A stretch of DNA of 61,903 bases from an uncultured Bacteroides sp. (GCA_949285025.1 CASDXG010000100.1:1-61903); one strand, 5' to 3'; positions 36,446 through 46,492 are shown, counted from the first letter of the stretch. Notes: generated from the letters alone by a model not told the origin. Translations and numbers: made by a program.

Positions 36446-38455
36446 ATGACAAAATCCACACAAATAGATACCGATAACCTCGAATTTCAGAATGCATTAA
36501 AGCTCATTCAATACACAAAACAATCTGTATTTCTCACCGGTAAAGCAGGAAGCGGAAAATCTACATTCTTGAAATACATCTGTCAAACGACAAAAAAAAG
36601 ATTTATCGTCCTGGCACCTACAGGTATAGCAGCCATCAATGCCGGAGGAAGTACCCTGCACAGTTTCTTCAAACTGCCTTTTCATCCTCTATTGCCGGAC
36701 GACCCCAACTTCAGTCTGAGCGGAAACAGGCTGCAAAAAACCTTACGATATTCTGCCGACCATCGCAAATTAATAAAAAACATAGAACTCGTAATTATTG
36801 ATGAAATATCAATGGTCCGTGCCGACATCATTGATTTCATTGATAAAGTCTTACGATATTACTCACAAAACATGCGGGAACCATTTGGAGGCAAGCAACT
36901 GCTTCTCGTAGGAGACATTTACCAGTTGGAACCCGTAATAAAGAATGATGAACGGGAAATCATCAACCGCTTTTATCCGAACCCATACTTTTTTTCAGCA
37001 TATGTATTCCGCGAAATGGAACTTGTTTCCATTGAACTGAAAAAAGTTTACCGGCAATCCGATCCGATATTCATCAACATTCTTGATCGTATCCGCAACA
37101 ACACAGCCGAAGCCGCCGATCTTCAACTGCTCAATACACGCTATAACTTACAGAAACCGGCAGAAACAAATGAAATGTCCATCACCTTAGCGACCCGTAG
37201 AGACACTGTAGATTTCATAAATGAAAGGAAATTAGCCGAACTTCAAGGAGAAAGCATCACACTGCACGGAGAAATTCGTGGAGAATTTCCGGAAAACAGC
37301 CTGCCTACACTAATGGAACTGACCATAAAAATCGGTGCGCAAATTATTTTCATTAAAAACGATTCAGAAAAACGCTGGGTAAACGGGACTATCGGAACCA
37401 TTTCCGGAATGGATTCTGAGGGAACACTTTTTATAACAACCGAAAGCGGAAAAGAAGTCGATGTACACGCGGAAAGTTGGAGAAACCTACGCTATCACTA
37501 TAATGAGAAAGAGAAAAAAATAGAAGAAGAGGAACTTGGTACATTCACTCAATATCCAATCCGACTCGCATGGGCTATCACAATTCATAAAAGTCAAGGA
37601 CTTACTTTCAACAACGTTATCATTGATTTCACCGGCGGAACATTTGCAGGAGGACAAGCATACGTAGCACTCAGCCGGTGCCGGTCTCTTGACGGCATCC
37701 GGCTCAGAAAGGAAATCACACGCGGCGATATATTCATCCGCCCCGAAATACTTTCATTCGCAAAACGCTTTAACAATACACAAGCCATTGAACGGGCTAT
37801 GAAACATGCTCAGGCAGATGTAGAATATGTAACGGCAGTACAAGCTTTCAACACAGGAAAATTCGACGAATGTCTCTCCGCTCTCTTCAAAGCCATTCAT
37901 ATGCGTTATGACATCGAAAAGCCTCTCATCATCCGCTTTATCAGAAAAAAACTACAAATCATCCAAACCTTAAAAGAAGAAAACAGGCGACTCAGGGAAC
38001 TCATGGCTGAACAGAAAAAAAATCTGAAGAATTATGCCCACGAATATTACCTGATGGGAAATGAATGCATCACAAAAGCCCACGACATTCGTGCAGCCAT
38101 GGCCAACTATGACAAAGCAATCGCATTATATCCCGAGTACACGGACGCATGGATTCGTAAGGGCGTTACATTTTTTGATGAAGGAGACATGGGAAATGCC
38201 GAAACCTGCTTAAACAAAGCTGTCAGCATAAGTCCGATGAATTTCAAGGCCGTATACAACCGGGGAAAGTTGCGTCTGTACATAAACAACATAGAAGGAG
38301 CATTAAGCGATCTCGACAAGGCCAGCAGCATAAAACCGGAACACGCAAAAGCTCACGAATACTTTGGAGATGCTCTCGCACAGGCAGGAAAAGACATCGA
38401 AGCAGAAATACAATACCGTATTGCGGAAGAATTAAAGAAAAAGAAGACCGAATAA
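36446..38455 (+). CDS. PIF1/RecD2-like helicase with C-terminal TPR repeats
   Basis: A 669-aa SF1 helicase. The N-terminal two-thirds has Walker A LTGKAGSGKSTFLKY (residues ~30-44), LAPTGIAAINAGGSTLHSFF, Walker B VIIDEISMVRAD, a GDIYQLEPV motif and the C-terminal helicase motifs ITIHKSQGLTFNNV and AYVALSRC. From about 460 there is a coiled coil, then TPR-like repeats (AMANYDKAIALYPEYTDAWI, NKAVSISPMNFKAVYNRGKL, DKASSIKPEHAKAHEYFGDA). PIF1-type enzymes unwind DNA 5' to 3' and resolve difficult structures. The TPR part suggests a protein partner. This architecture is found across Bacteroidetes. Confidence 0.92.
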   Translation: MTKSTQIDTDNLEFQNALKLIQYTKQSVFLTGKAGSGKSTFLKYICQTTKKRFIVLAPTGIAAINAGGSTLHSFFKLPFHPLLPDDPNFSLSGNRLQKTLRYSADHRKLIKNIELVIIDEISMVRADIIDFIDKVLRYYSQNMREPFGGKQLLLVGDIYQLEPVIKNDEREIINRFYPNPYFFSAYVFREMELVSIELKKVYRQSDPIFINILDRIRNNTAEAADLQLLNTRYNLQKPAETNEMSITLATRRDTVDFINERKLAELQGESITLHGEIRGEFPENSLPTLMELTIKIGAQIIFIKNDSEKRWVNGTIGTISGMDSEGTLFITTESGKEVDVHAESWRNLRYHYNEKEKKIEEEELGTFTQYPIRLAWAITIHKSQGLTFNNVIIDFTGGTFAGGQAYVALSRCRSLDGIRLRKEITRGDIFIRPEILSFAKRFNNTQAIERAMKHAQADVEYVTAVQAFNTGKFDECLSALFKAIHMRYDIEKPLIIRFIRKKLQIIQTLKEENRRLRELMAEQKKNLKNYAHEYYLMGNECITKAHDIRAAMANYDKAIALYPEYTDAWIRKGVTFFDEGDMGNAETCLNKAVSISPMNFKAVYNRGKLRLYINNIEGALSDLDKASSIKPEHAKAHEYFGDALAQAGKDIEAEIQYRIAEELKKKKTE

Positions 38456-38498
38456 CAAAATGTGAAAATCCCCATGTCTAAGAATCAATAAATCTATG

Positions 38499-38506
38499 TA
38501 CTTTTG
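38499..38506 (+). promoter_or_regulatory. Promoter -7 box of the Sua5/YciO-MscS unit
   Basis: TACTTTTG, 18 bases before ATG 38525. Confidence 0.5.
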
Positions 38507-38524
38507 TAAAAGTAAATTTTTCTT

Positions 38525-39136
38525 ATGATACTAAAACTCTACGATAAAGACAACAACCCTAAAGACATTCAAAAGGTTACAGACATATTAAACGACGGGG
38601 GAATCATTATTTATCCTACGGATACTATGTATGCCATCGGATGTCATGCCCTAAAAGAAAGGCCGATTGAACGCATCTGCAAAATAAAACATATCGACCC
38701 ACGCAAGCATTTCTTGTCCATAATATGCTACGACTTAAGCAACATAAGCACATATGCACGAATAAACAATGCTACATTTAAACTGATGAAACGCAATCTT
38801 CCGGGGCCTTTTACTTTCATCTTAAATGCAGACAGCCGCCTACCTAAAATATTCCGGAACAGAAAAGAAGTTGGAATACGCATACCCAACAACAACATTA
38901 TCCGTGAAATATGCTCTGCACTTGACGCTCCGATACTCAGTACAACACTGCCATTAGACAGAAAGGAAGACATTGAATACGTTACCGATCCGGAACTTAT
39001 CGAAGAAGCTTTCGGAGAAGAAGTCGACCTTGTCATCGACGGAGGATTAGGAGGAATCGAACCTTCGACCATAATAAACTGCTGCGAAAATGAACCGGAG
39101 GTTATCCGCCAAGGAAAAGGTATATTGAAAGAATAA
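38525..39136 (+). CDS. Sua5/YciO/YrdC-family protein (threonylcarbamoyl-AMP synthase-like)
   Basis: A 203-aa protein of the YrdC/Sua5 superfamily. The conserved nucleotide-binding start is GGIIIYPTDTMYAIGCHA, then ICKIKHIDPRKHFLSIICYDLS, GPFTFIL, and RIPNNNIIREI. The spacing and the RKHF motif fit the YciO branch more than the canonical TsaC branch, so a role in t6A tRNA modification (L-threonylcarbamoyl-AMP synthesis) is likely but not certain. It is co-transcribed with the MscS channel (27-bp gap). Confidence 0.87.
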   Translation: MILKLYDKDNNPKDIQKVTDILNDGGIIIYPTDTMYAIGCHALKERPIERICKIKHIDPRKHFLSIICYDLSNISTYARINNATFKLMKRNLPGPFTFILNADSRLPKIFRNRKEVGIRIPNNNIIREICSALDAPILSTTLPLDRKEDIEYVTDPELIEEAFGEEVDLVIDGGLGGIEPSTIINCCENEPEVIRQGKGILKE

Positions 39137-39163
39137 AACTAACTCTCTAAAACAAATAAAATT

Positions 39164-40012
39164 ATGCCACTTACATTATTAGACATCACACAACATGTAA
39201 ACATTCCCCTAATGATTGATCGCGCAATAGAATGGGGAGTCAATGCAGGGAAAGACATCATCGGGGCAGTTCTTATCTATGTTATAGGACGTTTTATCAT
39301 AAAGCAAATCAACAAGCTCCTCGCAAAGTTTCTCGTACGGCGCAAACTTGAAGCCAGCGTACAGACATTTCTGAAAAGCCTTGTCAGCTTATTACTAAAT
39401 CTGGTTCTGGCATTTGCCATCATCGCACGGTTAGGAGTTGAGACAACCAGCCTTGCAGCCTTGCTGGCATCTGCCGGCGTAGCTATCGGTATGGCTCTTT
39501 CCGGTAACTTGTCGAATTTCGCCGGCGGACTGATTATCCTCGTCTTCAAGCCGTTTAAAGTAGGCGATTACATTGAGACAAACGATGGTATCGGCGGAAC
39601 TGTAACAGAAATCCAGATTTTCCACACCATCATTACACTGTTAGACAAACGCGTTGTCTATATCCCAAACGGAACATTGAGCAGCAATCCCATCACAAAT
39701 TATAACAGACAGGAAACACGTCGGGCAGAATGGGTGTTCGGAGTAGAGTATGGAGAAGACTATGAACGGGTAAAGGCGGTATTGGAAAGAATTATGCAAA
39801 ACGACAAACGCATTCTAAAGACACCGGAACCGTTTATAGCATTAGGCGCACTGTCGGCAAGTAGCGTAGATATTAAAGTCCGGGCATGGACAAAGACCTC
39901 TGATTACTGGGATGTGTATTTCGATATGAACAAGACTGTTTACGAAACATTCAATAAAGAAGGAATCGGTTTCCCCTTCCCACAACTTACAATACACAAG
40001 GCAAACGATTGA
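39164..40012 (+). CDS. Small-conductance mechanosensitive channel (MscS family)
   Basis: A 282-aa channel with three N-terminal membrane helices. The pore helix TM3 shows the Gly/Ala pattern (AALLASAGVAIGMALSGNLS then FAGGLIILVFKPFKVGDYIE), followed by the cytoplasmic beta and alpha/beta domains (VVYIPNGTLSSNPITNY). Length matches E. coli MscS (286 aa). It opens on membrane tension to release solutes during osmotic downshock. A bidirectional terminator follows. Confidence 0.95.
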   Translation: MPLTLLDITQHVNIPLMIDRAIEWGVNAGKDIIGAVLIYVIGRFIIKQINKLLAKFLVRRKLEASVQTFLKSLVSLLLNLVLAFAIIARLGVETTSLAALLASAGVAIGMALSGNLSNFAGGLIILVFKPFKVGDYIETNDGIGGTVTEIQIFHTIITLLDKRVVYIPNGTLSSNPITNYNRQETRRAEWVFGVEYGEDYERVKAVLERIMQNDKRILKTPEPFIALGALSASSVDIKVRAWTKTSDYWDVYFDMNKTVYETFNKEGIGFPFPQLTIHKAND

Positions 40013-40031
40013 TTTTCTTACCGTAATCATA

Positions 40032-40073
40032 AAAAAATAGCCCGGAAAAACATCCATTTCCGGGCTATTTTTT
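40032..40073. terminator. Bidirectional terminator between mscS and the flavodiiron gene
   Basis: AAAAAATAGCCCGG (40032-40045) and CCGGGCTATTTTTT (40060-40073) form a perfect 14-bp stem between convergent genes. Confidence 0.88.
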
Positions 40074-40081
40074 CATAAATC

Positions 40082-41272
40082 TTATTTACGTTCAGTCTTC
40101 AAACGCCAGGCCATTGCTTTTGCAAGTTCCCTTGCCTGCAGATAATTATCGGCCTTCATGCTCTGTTTCATCTCAACAGGATTTCCGATGACCTCGAATT
40201 TCAGTTTCTCCGAATACTCTGCAATCTTCTTCACAGCAGCACTTGCCCATGTATACGAGCCGAAATACCCCATGATACGATTCTTCACATCTCGTGCCGC
40301 AACCTTACTTAAAAGCGATTCCATTTCAGGATATAAATTCATATTATAAGTGGTACATCCCACAATCAAGCCTTTATATTTAAATATATCGGCCAAAATA
40401 TATGAATGGTGCGTATGAGAGACATTGTGCATTATAATATTCCGGATTCCCTGAACGCTTAATTCCTCTGCTATTACTTCAGCAAGTTCCTCCGTATTGC
40501 CATACATGGTACCGAAAGCTATAACAACACCTTCCTCCCCCTCGTAACGACTTAATTTATCATACATCTCTATCACACGGGGTATTTCAGCCTCCCACAC
40601 CGGACCATGCGTGGAACAAATCATTTTTATCGGCAAACCGCCGCATTTCTGTAAAGCCTTTTGCACCGGATTGCCGAATTTTCCTACAATATTGGCATAA
40701 TAACGACGCATTTCATCCCAATAGATATCCGTATTGATAAAGCGGTCTACACAGCCGCCGTTCAATGCTCCAAAACAACCGAAAGCATCGCCCGAGAACA
40801 AAATTCCACTTGTCTCGTCAAATGTAACCATCGTTTCCGGCCAATGTACCATCGGGATAAGATAAAAACGCAGATTATGGTGCCCAAGGTTCAGGAAATC
40901 TCCTTCGCCAACAACGTAGCGTTCTCCTGTCACTCCGTAATACCCCTCAACCATCTCGAACGTTTTTTTATTCCCCACCAATACAATCTCAGGATAATAT
41001 TGTTTTATCAAAGCAATAGAGCCGGAATGATCCGGTTCCATATGATTAATAATCAGATAATTTATCTTACGGTCGCCGATAATACTGCGTATTTTCTTCA
41101 GATAAACTTCAAAGAATGCGACATCAACCGTATCGATCAATGCCACCATTTCATCGTCTGCTATCAGATAAGAATTATAAGAAACCCCGTAAGGCAACGG
41201 CCAAAGATTCTCAAACAAGGCCTTCGTCCGGTCGTTCACCCCTACATAATATACATTCTCCTTCAGTTCCAT
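40082..41272 (-). CDS. A-type flavodiiron protein (FprA family)
   Basis: A 396-aa flavodiiron protein that reduces O2 to water and/or NO to N2O, a common oxygen-defence enzyme in anaerobes. The N-terminal metallo-beta-lactamase domain holds the diiron ligands (INHMEPDHSGS gives His, Glu, Asp, His; then PMVHWPETM, GDAFGCFG and CSTHGPVW). The C-terminal flavodoxin domain (about 255-396) has the FMN loop GTMYGNTEE and GSYTW. No fused rubredoxin domain. It lies 26 bp after a radical SAM gene, probably one operon. Confidence 0.95.
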   Translation of the reverse strand: MELKENVYYVGVNDRTKALFENLWPLPYGVSYNSYLIADDEMVALIDTVDVAFFEVYLKKIRSIIGDRKINYLIINHMEPDHSGSIALIKQYYPEIVLVGNKKTFEMVEGYYGVTGERYVVGEGDFLNLGHHNLRFYLIPMVHWPETMVTFDETSGILFSGDAFGCFGALNGGCVDRFINTDIYWDEMRRYYANIVGKFGNPVQKALQKCGGLPIKMICSTHGPVWEAEIPRVIEMYDKLSRYEGEEGVVIAFGTMYGNTEELAEVIAEELSVQGIRNIIMHNVSHTHHSYILADIFKYKGLIVGCTTYNMNLYPEMESLLSKVAARDVKNRIMGYFGSYTWASAAVKKIAEYSEKLKFEVIGNPVEMKQSMKADNYLQARELAKAMAWRLKTERK

Positions 41273-41298
41273 TGTGCAATATTTATTTATGATTCAAG

Positions 41299-42231
41299 CT
41301 AATTCTCCTTATAATATTTTCCCTGCCACGTGTCTCGTTCATGTAAACGCAGTTTTAAGCGCTCTGTAAACTCATAATTTTTTATTCCCCAATCGGGACC
41401 TATTAACAAATCCTTAGGCGACTGAGAGACGAAACGTTCCAGTACGATATCAGGACGAAGGCGTTCCACATAATCAATTACAACGTCTACATACTCATCC
41501 ACTCCATATAGATGAAACATTTCAGGATTTTGTTTATAGTCAAACGCCATACGCGTACCTTTAATAAGCTGCAGTTGATGCAACTTTAACGTCACAAGAG
41601 GCAAGTCAGATATCAACGTTGTCTGACGCATCAGTTCTTCATGATTTTCTCCCGGTAAACCTAAGATAACATGCCCTCCCGTACGTATTCCACGATTAGC
41701 CACCCGCGCAAATGCATCCTGCGTACAGGCAAATGTATGTCCACGATTAATTCTTTGCAGTGTTTTATCGTTTGCACTCTCTATCCCGAACTCAACAAGC
41801 AGAAAAGTTTTTCCGTTTAATTCTTCCAGATAATCCAATAATTCATCCGATACACAATCCGGACGTGTCCCTATGATAATACCTACAATCTTATCAACCG
41901 ACAATGCTTCCTCATACATACGCCGCAGTTCCTCAACCTTTGCATAAGTATTTGTATAAGCCTGAAAGTAGGCAAGATAACGCATTTCCGGATACTTACG
42001 TGAAAAAAACGTCTTCCCATCTTCCAACTGACAGGATATACTTTTTTCCATATGGCAATAAGCGGGATTGAAAGTTTGATTATTACAATAAGTACAACCT
42101 CCAAAACCTTTTGTCCCATTCCGATTAGGGCATGTAAAGCCCGCATTTATGGAAATTTTTTGTACCTTGAATGAAAATTCTTTCGACAAAAAGGTTGAAA
42201 AATCGTTATATCGTATATCTTTAACCATCAT
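41299..42231 (-). CDS. TIGR01212-family radical SAM protein (YhcC-like)
   Basis: A 310-aa radical SAM protein. After the family start (VKDIRYNDFSTFLS) come the cluster cysteines in CPNRNGTKGFGGCTYC (a CxnCxxC pattern of this family), then VGIIIGTRPDCV, LVEFGIESANDKTL and GGHVILGLPGE. The function of YhcC-like proteins is not established; tRNA or cofactor work has been proposed. The start was set at 42231 (42228 is equally possible) because a TATCTTTG promoter box lies at 42248-42255, so the longer frame from 42300 would begin upstream of the promoter. Confidence 0.88.
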   Translation of the reverse strand: MMVKDIRYNDFSTFLSKEFSFKVQKISINAGFTCPNRNGTKGFGGCTYCNNQTFNPAYCHMEKSISCQLEDGKTFFSRKYPEMRYLAYFQAYTNTYAKVEELRRMYEEALSVDKIVGIIIGTRPDCVSDELLDYLEELNGKTFLLVEFGIESANDKTLQRINRGHTFACTQDAFARVANRGIRTGGHVILGLPGENHEELMRQTTLISDLPLVTLKLHQLQLIKGTRMAFDYKQNPEMFHLYGVDEYVDVVIDYVERLRPDIVLERFVSQSPKDLLIGPDWGIKNYEFTERLKLRLHERDTWQGKYYKEN

Positions 42232-42247
42232 CTGCTTTTTCAGTATA

Positions 42248-42255
42248 CAAAGATA
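42248..42255 (-). promoter_or_regulatory. Promoter -7 box of the radical SAM-fprA unit
   Basis: TATCTTTG on the minus strand, 16 bases before the chosen ATG; it decides the start of the radical SAM gene. Confidence 0.6.
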
Positions 42256-42313
42256 TGTGATTTTCATGAAACGAACAAAACAACAATTCTTTCCCGCCAA
42301 TTATAAAAAAAAT

Positions 42314-42342
42314 GCCCCGACGTTTAAATAAAAACATCGGGA
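42314..42342 (-). terminator. Terminator of the ABC-F/M13 peptidase unit
   Basis: On the minus strand CCCGATGTTT pairs with AAACGTCGGG (one G-U), followed by a long T-run. Confidence 0.8.
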
Positions 42343-42370
42343 CATCCTTTATCGGTTTATCAGCTGTTTC

Positions 42371-44407
42371 TTACCAAATATCAACGCGTTTCTCCGGAGC
42401 AATATACATTGAATCGTCCGATGTAATGCCGAACGCATCGTACCATGCCTGAATTTGAGGAAGCGCGCCGTTTACTCTCCATCTACTCAACGAATGCGGG
42501 TCAGACTTCGTACGGGACCGAATTTCCTCATCACGGATATTCCCGGCCCATACCGTCGCATAAGACAGGAAGAAACGCTGTTCCGGAGTAAATCCGTCAA
42601 CGACGCCCAACGGAGCATCTTTCGTTGCGTTTTGAAAGGCCAGATAAGCCACTTTCAATCCGCCATGGTCAGCAATATTCTCACCCAACGTCAAAGCCCC
42701 GTTAGCTTTCAGGCCGGGAAGCACTTCGATTCCGTTAAAGAAATCTTCCATCACTTTCGTGCGGGAAGTGAAACGTTCCGCATCTTCCGGAGACCACCAG
42801 TCGGTCAGGTTTCCATTCTTATCGAACTGCCGACCCTGATCATCAAATCCATGAGTCATTTCATGACCAATCACCACTCCAATCGCACCATAATTACAAG
42901 CATCATCCGCATTCATATCGAAAAATGGATATTGCAGGATTCCGGCAGGGAAGCATATCTCGTTCGTAGAAGGATTATAATATGCGTTTACCGTCTGAGG
43001 GGTCATCAGCCATTCCTCCTTGTCAACCGGCTTGCCTAAACGGCTATACATATCAGTCAACACCCATTTATTGGCGCGACAAACGTTCGCCCAGTAAGAA
43101 TCTTTCTTGATTTCCAAAGATGAATAATCTTTCCACTTATCTGGATAGCCTACTTTTACGTGGAAAGCAGCAAGTTTTTCCATTGCTTTCACTTTCGTAC
43201 TGTCATTCATCCACGTCTGTGCCTGAATACGTTCGCCCAAAGCCGTCTGCAGATTCTTCACCAGACTTACCATTCTTTCCTTTGCTGCTGCCGGGAAATA
43301 TTTTTCCACATACATCTGTCCGACAGCCTCTCCTAACATGTTATCAACAGCATTTACCGCACGTTTCCAACGAGGTTGATTCTCCTGACGCCCGGAAAGT
43401 ACCTTACCATAGAAATCAAAACGTGCAGCAATGAAATCATCACTCAAATAATTCGCAGCAGCATCCAGCAAATTATACTGCATATAAGCAACATGTTTCG
43501 ATACAGGAAGCGTATTAATCAGTCTGTCTACTTCTTTTATCGGTTCTATCTGACCAACATTCAACTCATCGACAGAAGAAATACCCAATCCTTTCAAATA
43601 AGCCTCCCAGTCTATCCCCTGAAATGTACTCTTCAACTCGGCAAAAGACATTTTATGATAATTCGCCTCCGGGTCGCGCTGCTGTACGGCATTGAACGAT
43701 TCTTTCGCTATTGCCGTTTCGATTTCCATCACATCTGCCATTTTCTTTACGGCCTCATCTGCAGAAAATCCGGCATGCGTAAATAACTTTACGATATATG
43801 CTTTATAATTTTCACGAATACCTGCCGTTACGCTATCTGTATCCAGATAATATTCTTTTTCACCCAAGTTGATTCCCCCTTGGTTCAACTGGAATATATT
43901 CATCGAACTGTTTTTCGGATCGGCATAAACATAATTAGAAAAATATGTACCCACACCGGCGTTTAACAGTTCGGCAACCATCGGTATAATCTGTTTCTTG
44001 TCCGTTAACCCACCGATTTTCTCCAACTGTTCTTTTATTGGTGCAATACCTTCCTTATTAAGAGTCGTACTGTCCATTGCCATGTTATACAAATCTCCAA
44101 TCTTCTGTCCCAATGTTCCCGGCTGATTCTGCCCGGATGCAAAACCTTCGATCAGTTCCTTCAATTGCTTTTGGTTATTCTCCATCAACGCTTCAAAAGT
44201 TCCATAACGAGAATACTCCGGAGTAAGCGGATGCTTTTTCATCCATCCTCCACATGCATAGCAATAGAAATCCTCTCCGGCCGTAACGGTCGGATCAAGG
44301 TTTGTCGGATCAATTCCAGCCACATTCCCCGTTCCTTGCTGTCCGGTACAACCGGTCATTGCAACCAGCATCAATGCCGTAACAGCTACATACTGTTTTG
44401 TTTTCAT
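42371..44407 (-). CDS. M13-family metallopeptidase (PepO/neprilysin-like), lipoprotein
   Basis: A 678-aa zinc endopeptidase. Catalytic motifs are VIGHEMTHGFDDQGRQFD (HExxH) and ENIADHGGLKVAY (third zinc ligand Glu and catalytic Asp); substrate-binding NAYYNP and the C-terminal RVNGALPQIQAWYDAF are family hallmarks. The N-terminus is a lipoprotein signal (MKTKQYVAVTALMLVAMTGC), so it is anchored in the envelope and cleaves peptides outside the cytoplasm. ATG 44407 was chosen over 44428 because it gives this signal and does not overlap the preceding gene. It is 10 bp after the ABC-F gene. Confidence 0.94.
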   Translation of the reverse strand: MKTKQYVAVTALMLVAMTGCTGQQGTGNVAGIDPTNLDPTVTAGEDFYCYACGGWMKKHPLTPEYSRYGTFEALMENNQKQLKELIEGFASGQNQPGTLGQKIGDLYNMAMDSTTLNKEGIAPIKEQLEKIGGLTDKKQIIPMVAELLNAGVGTYFSNYVYADPKNSSMNIFQLNQGGINLGEKEYYLDTDSVTAGIRENYKAYIVKLFTHAGFSADEAVKKMADVMEIETAIAKESFNAVQQRDPEANYHKMSFAELKSTFQGIDWEAYLKGLGISSVDELNVGQIEPIKEVDRLINTLPVSKHVAYMQYNLLDAAANYLSDDFIAARFDFYGKVLSGRQENQPRWKRAVNAVDNMLGEAVGQMYVEKYFPAAAKERMVSLVKNLQTALGERIQAQTWMNDSTKVKAMEKLAAFHVKVGYPDKWKDYSSLEIKKDSYWANVCRANKWVLTDMYSRLGKPVDKEEWLMTPQTVNAYYNPSTNEICFPAGILQYPFFDMNADDACNYGAIGVVIGHEMTHGFDDQGRQFDKNGNLTDWWSPEDAERFTSRTKVMEDFFNGIEVLPGLKANGALTLGENIADHGGLKVAYLAFQNATKDAPLGVVDGFTPEQRFFLSYATVWAGNIRDEEIRSRTKSDPHSLSRWRVNGALPQIQAWYDAFGITSDDSMYIAPEKRVDIW

Positions 44408-44417
44408 TTGTTCTTTA

Positions 44418-46358
44418 TTATAAATCATTTTTCAAATCCTCTAATTCTAATGAGAATTGTTCCCATTCATTTTCATATTTTGCAAGTTCCTGTTTCAAGT
44501 TCTGATAGGTTTGAAACAAATTCATATCAGAAGCGTTTTCCGGTGTCGACATTTTCTGTTCCAACACCTGAATCTGTTCTTCCAAGTCACCTATATGCTC
44601 CTCACATTCCTCCACCTGCTTTTCTAATTTTCTTACCTTTCTATTCAGTTCTTTACGCTCTTCATACGAAAGTTTATTTTCACTGGCGGGTTCAACATTC
44701 ACGTTGTTACTTACTACAGGAGAGCGGGATAACTGTAACTCCTGAAGATTCGAGAGATTCTTTTTCTCCAAGAAATCATAAATACCCCCTAAATGTTCTT
44801 TCACGATTCCCCCACAAAATTCATAAACCTTCGTTACAAGTCCGTCAAGAAATTCCCGGTCATGCGATACAACGATAACGGTTCCGTCAAATTCACGGAT
44901 AGCCTCTTTCAAGACATCTTTAGAACGCATGTCTAAATGATTGGTAGGTTCATCTAATATCAGGAAATTGACCGGTTCCAATAACAATTTAATCATTGCC
45001 AAACGACTGCGCTCTCCGCCCGATAAAATCTTGACTTTTTTCTCGGAAGCTTCTCCTCCAAACATAAACGCGCCTAAAATATCCCGTATCTTCAAACGGA
45101 TATCACCTTTAGCAACTCTATCAATGGTATCGAATACAGTCAGATTCTCATCCAAAAGTTGTGCCTGATTCTGTGCGAAATACCCAATTTGTACATTATG
45201 TCCGAGAGTCAATGTCCCTTCATAAGGAATTTCTCCCATAATACACTTTACAAGTGTAGACTTTCCTTCCCCGTTTTTCCCTACAAAAGCAACTTTTTCT
45301 CCCCGCGAAATCGTCAGAGTAACATCGTGAAAAACGGTGTGATTGCCATACGCTTTTCCCACCCTTTCACAAATAAGAGGATAATTACCCGAACGTACAG
45401 ACACAACAAATTTCAGATGAAGCGAAGAATTATCTTCCTCATCAACCTTAATGGGAACGATTTTTTCCAGCTGTTTTATCCGGTTTTGCACCTGCACGGC
45501 TTTCGTTGCCTTGTAACGGAACCGTTCAATAAATTCCTCTGTTTCTTTAATTTCTTTTTGCTGATTCTCGAAAGCACGCAATTGCTGTTCACGACGTTCC
45601 CTCCGAAGTACCACAAAATCATCGTACTTCACCTTATAATCATATATATGTCCACAAGAAATCTCGATAGTCCGATTTGTCACACTATTAATAAAAGCCC
45701 TATCGTGACTTACTAAAACAACGGCACCCGGAACATTCTTTAAAAAAGTTTCCAGCCATTGGATGCTCTCTATATCCAGATGATTCGTTGGCTCGTCCAG
45801 CAATAAAACATCAGGATGCCGTAGCAATAGCTTAGCCAACTCAATACGCATCCTCCATCCTCCACTAAATTCCGATGTGGGACGCTCGAAGTCAGAACGA
45901 TTGAATCCTAATCCTATCAGCGTACGTTCTATCTCTGCTTTATAATTACCCCCACCCATCATCAGGTAGCGCTCATTCGTATGCGTAAAACGTTCTATCA
46001 GCTCATGGTAACTTTCAGAATCATAATCCGTACGCTCCGATAGGTCCCGATGCATTTCATCCAACCGGTTTTGCAATTCGAAGATATGTTCAAAAGCCAT
46101 CTCCGCCTCTGCCATTACTGTACGTGCGTCACTTAGTATCATAACTTGAGGCAGATACCCGACCGTAATGCCATGTTGTTTCGCAACAATTCCGCTTGTC
46201 GGTTTCTGTTGCCCGGCCAAAATCTTTAACATCGTTGATTTCCCTGCGCCATTTTTCCCAACCAAAGCAATCCGATCTTTCTTATTAATTACAAATGAAA
46301 CATCTTCAAATAAAGGTGTTACCCCGAACTCGACCTTCAGATTCTCTACAGAAATCAT
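44418..46358 (-). CDS. ABC-F family ATPase (Uup/YbiT/EttA-like)
   Basis: A 646-aa soluble protein with two ABC ATPase domains and no membrane segments. Walker A motifs are GKNGAGKSTML (~36) and GKNGEGKSTLV (~360). The signature segments are FSGGWRMRIELAKLLL and LSGGERSRLAMIKLLL, both followed by LDEPTNHLD. The linker between domains is the P-site tRNA interaction motif region, and the C-terminus has a coiled coil (ELNRKVRKLEKQVEECEEHIG). ABC-F proteins act on the ribosome. The sequence does not indicate which subfamily. It shares an operon with the M13 peptidase. Confidence 0.93.
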   Translation of the reverse strand: MISVENLKVEFGVTPLFEDVSFVINKKDRIALVGKNGAGKSTMLKILAGQQKPTSGIVAKQHGITVGYLPQVMILSDARTVMAEAEMAFEHIFELQNRLDEMHRDLSERTDYDSESYHELIERFTHTNERYLMMGGGNYKAEIERTLIGLGFNRSDFERPTSEFSGGWRMRIELAKLLLRHPDVLLLDEPTNHLDIESIQWLETFLKNVPGAVVLVSHDRAFINSVTNRTIEISCGHIYDYKVKYDDFVVLRRERREQQLRAFENQQKEIKETEEFIERFRYKATKAVQVQNRIKQLEKIVPIKVDEEDNSSLHLKFVVSVRSGNYPLICERVGKAYGNHTVFHDVTLTISRGEKVAFVGKNGEGKSTLVKCIMGEIPYEGTLTLGHNVQIGYFAQNQAQLLDENLTVFDTIDRVAKGDIRLKIRDILGAFMFGGEASEKKVKILSGGERSRLAMIKLLLEPVNFLILDEPTNHLDMRSKDVLKEAIREFDGTVIVVSHDREFLDGLVTKVYEFCGGIVKEHLGGIYDFLEKKNLSNLQELQLSRSPVVSNNVNVEPASENKLSYEERKELNRKVRKLEKQVEECEEHIGDLEEQIQVLEQKMSTPENASDMNLFQTYQNLKQELAKYENEWEQFSLELEDLKNDL

Positions 46359-46387
46359 ATCTATGCACTTATCTTACAAAATTCCAA

Positions 46388-46395
46388 CAAAGATA
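46388..46395 (-). promoter_or_regulatory. Promoter -7 box of the ABC-F gene
   Basis: TATCTTTG on the minus strand, 29 bases before the ATG. Confidence 0.55.
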
Positions 46396-46406
46396 TAATA
46401 TTTATT

Positions 46407-46464
46407 CAGAATCAGACTTACGCCTATTTTACCGCTTGCTAAAATAGGCATAAGTCTGATTCTG
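46407..46464 (-). terminator. Terminator of the fur-purA unit
   Basis: A 24-bp inverted repeat with one mismatch: CAGAATCAGACTTA (46407-46420) with TAAGTCTGATTCTG (46451-46464), extended inwards by GCCTATTTTA/TAAAATAGGC. Confidence 0.8.
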
Positions 46465-46492
46465 TTTAAAAGCCGGAAATTCTTTTATCCCT

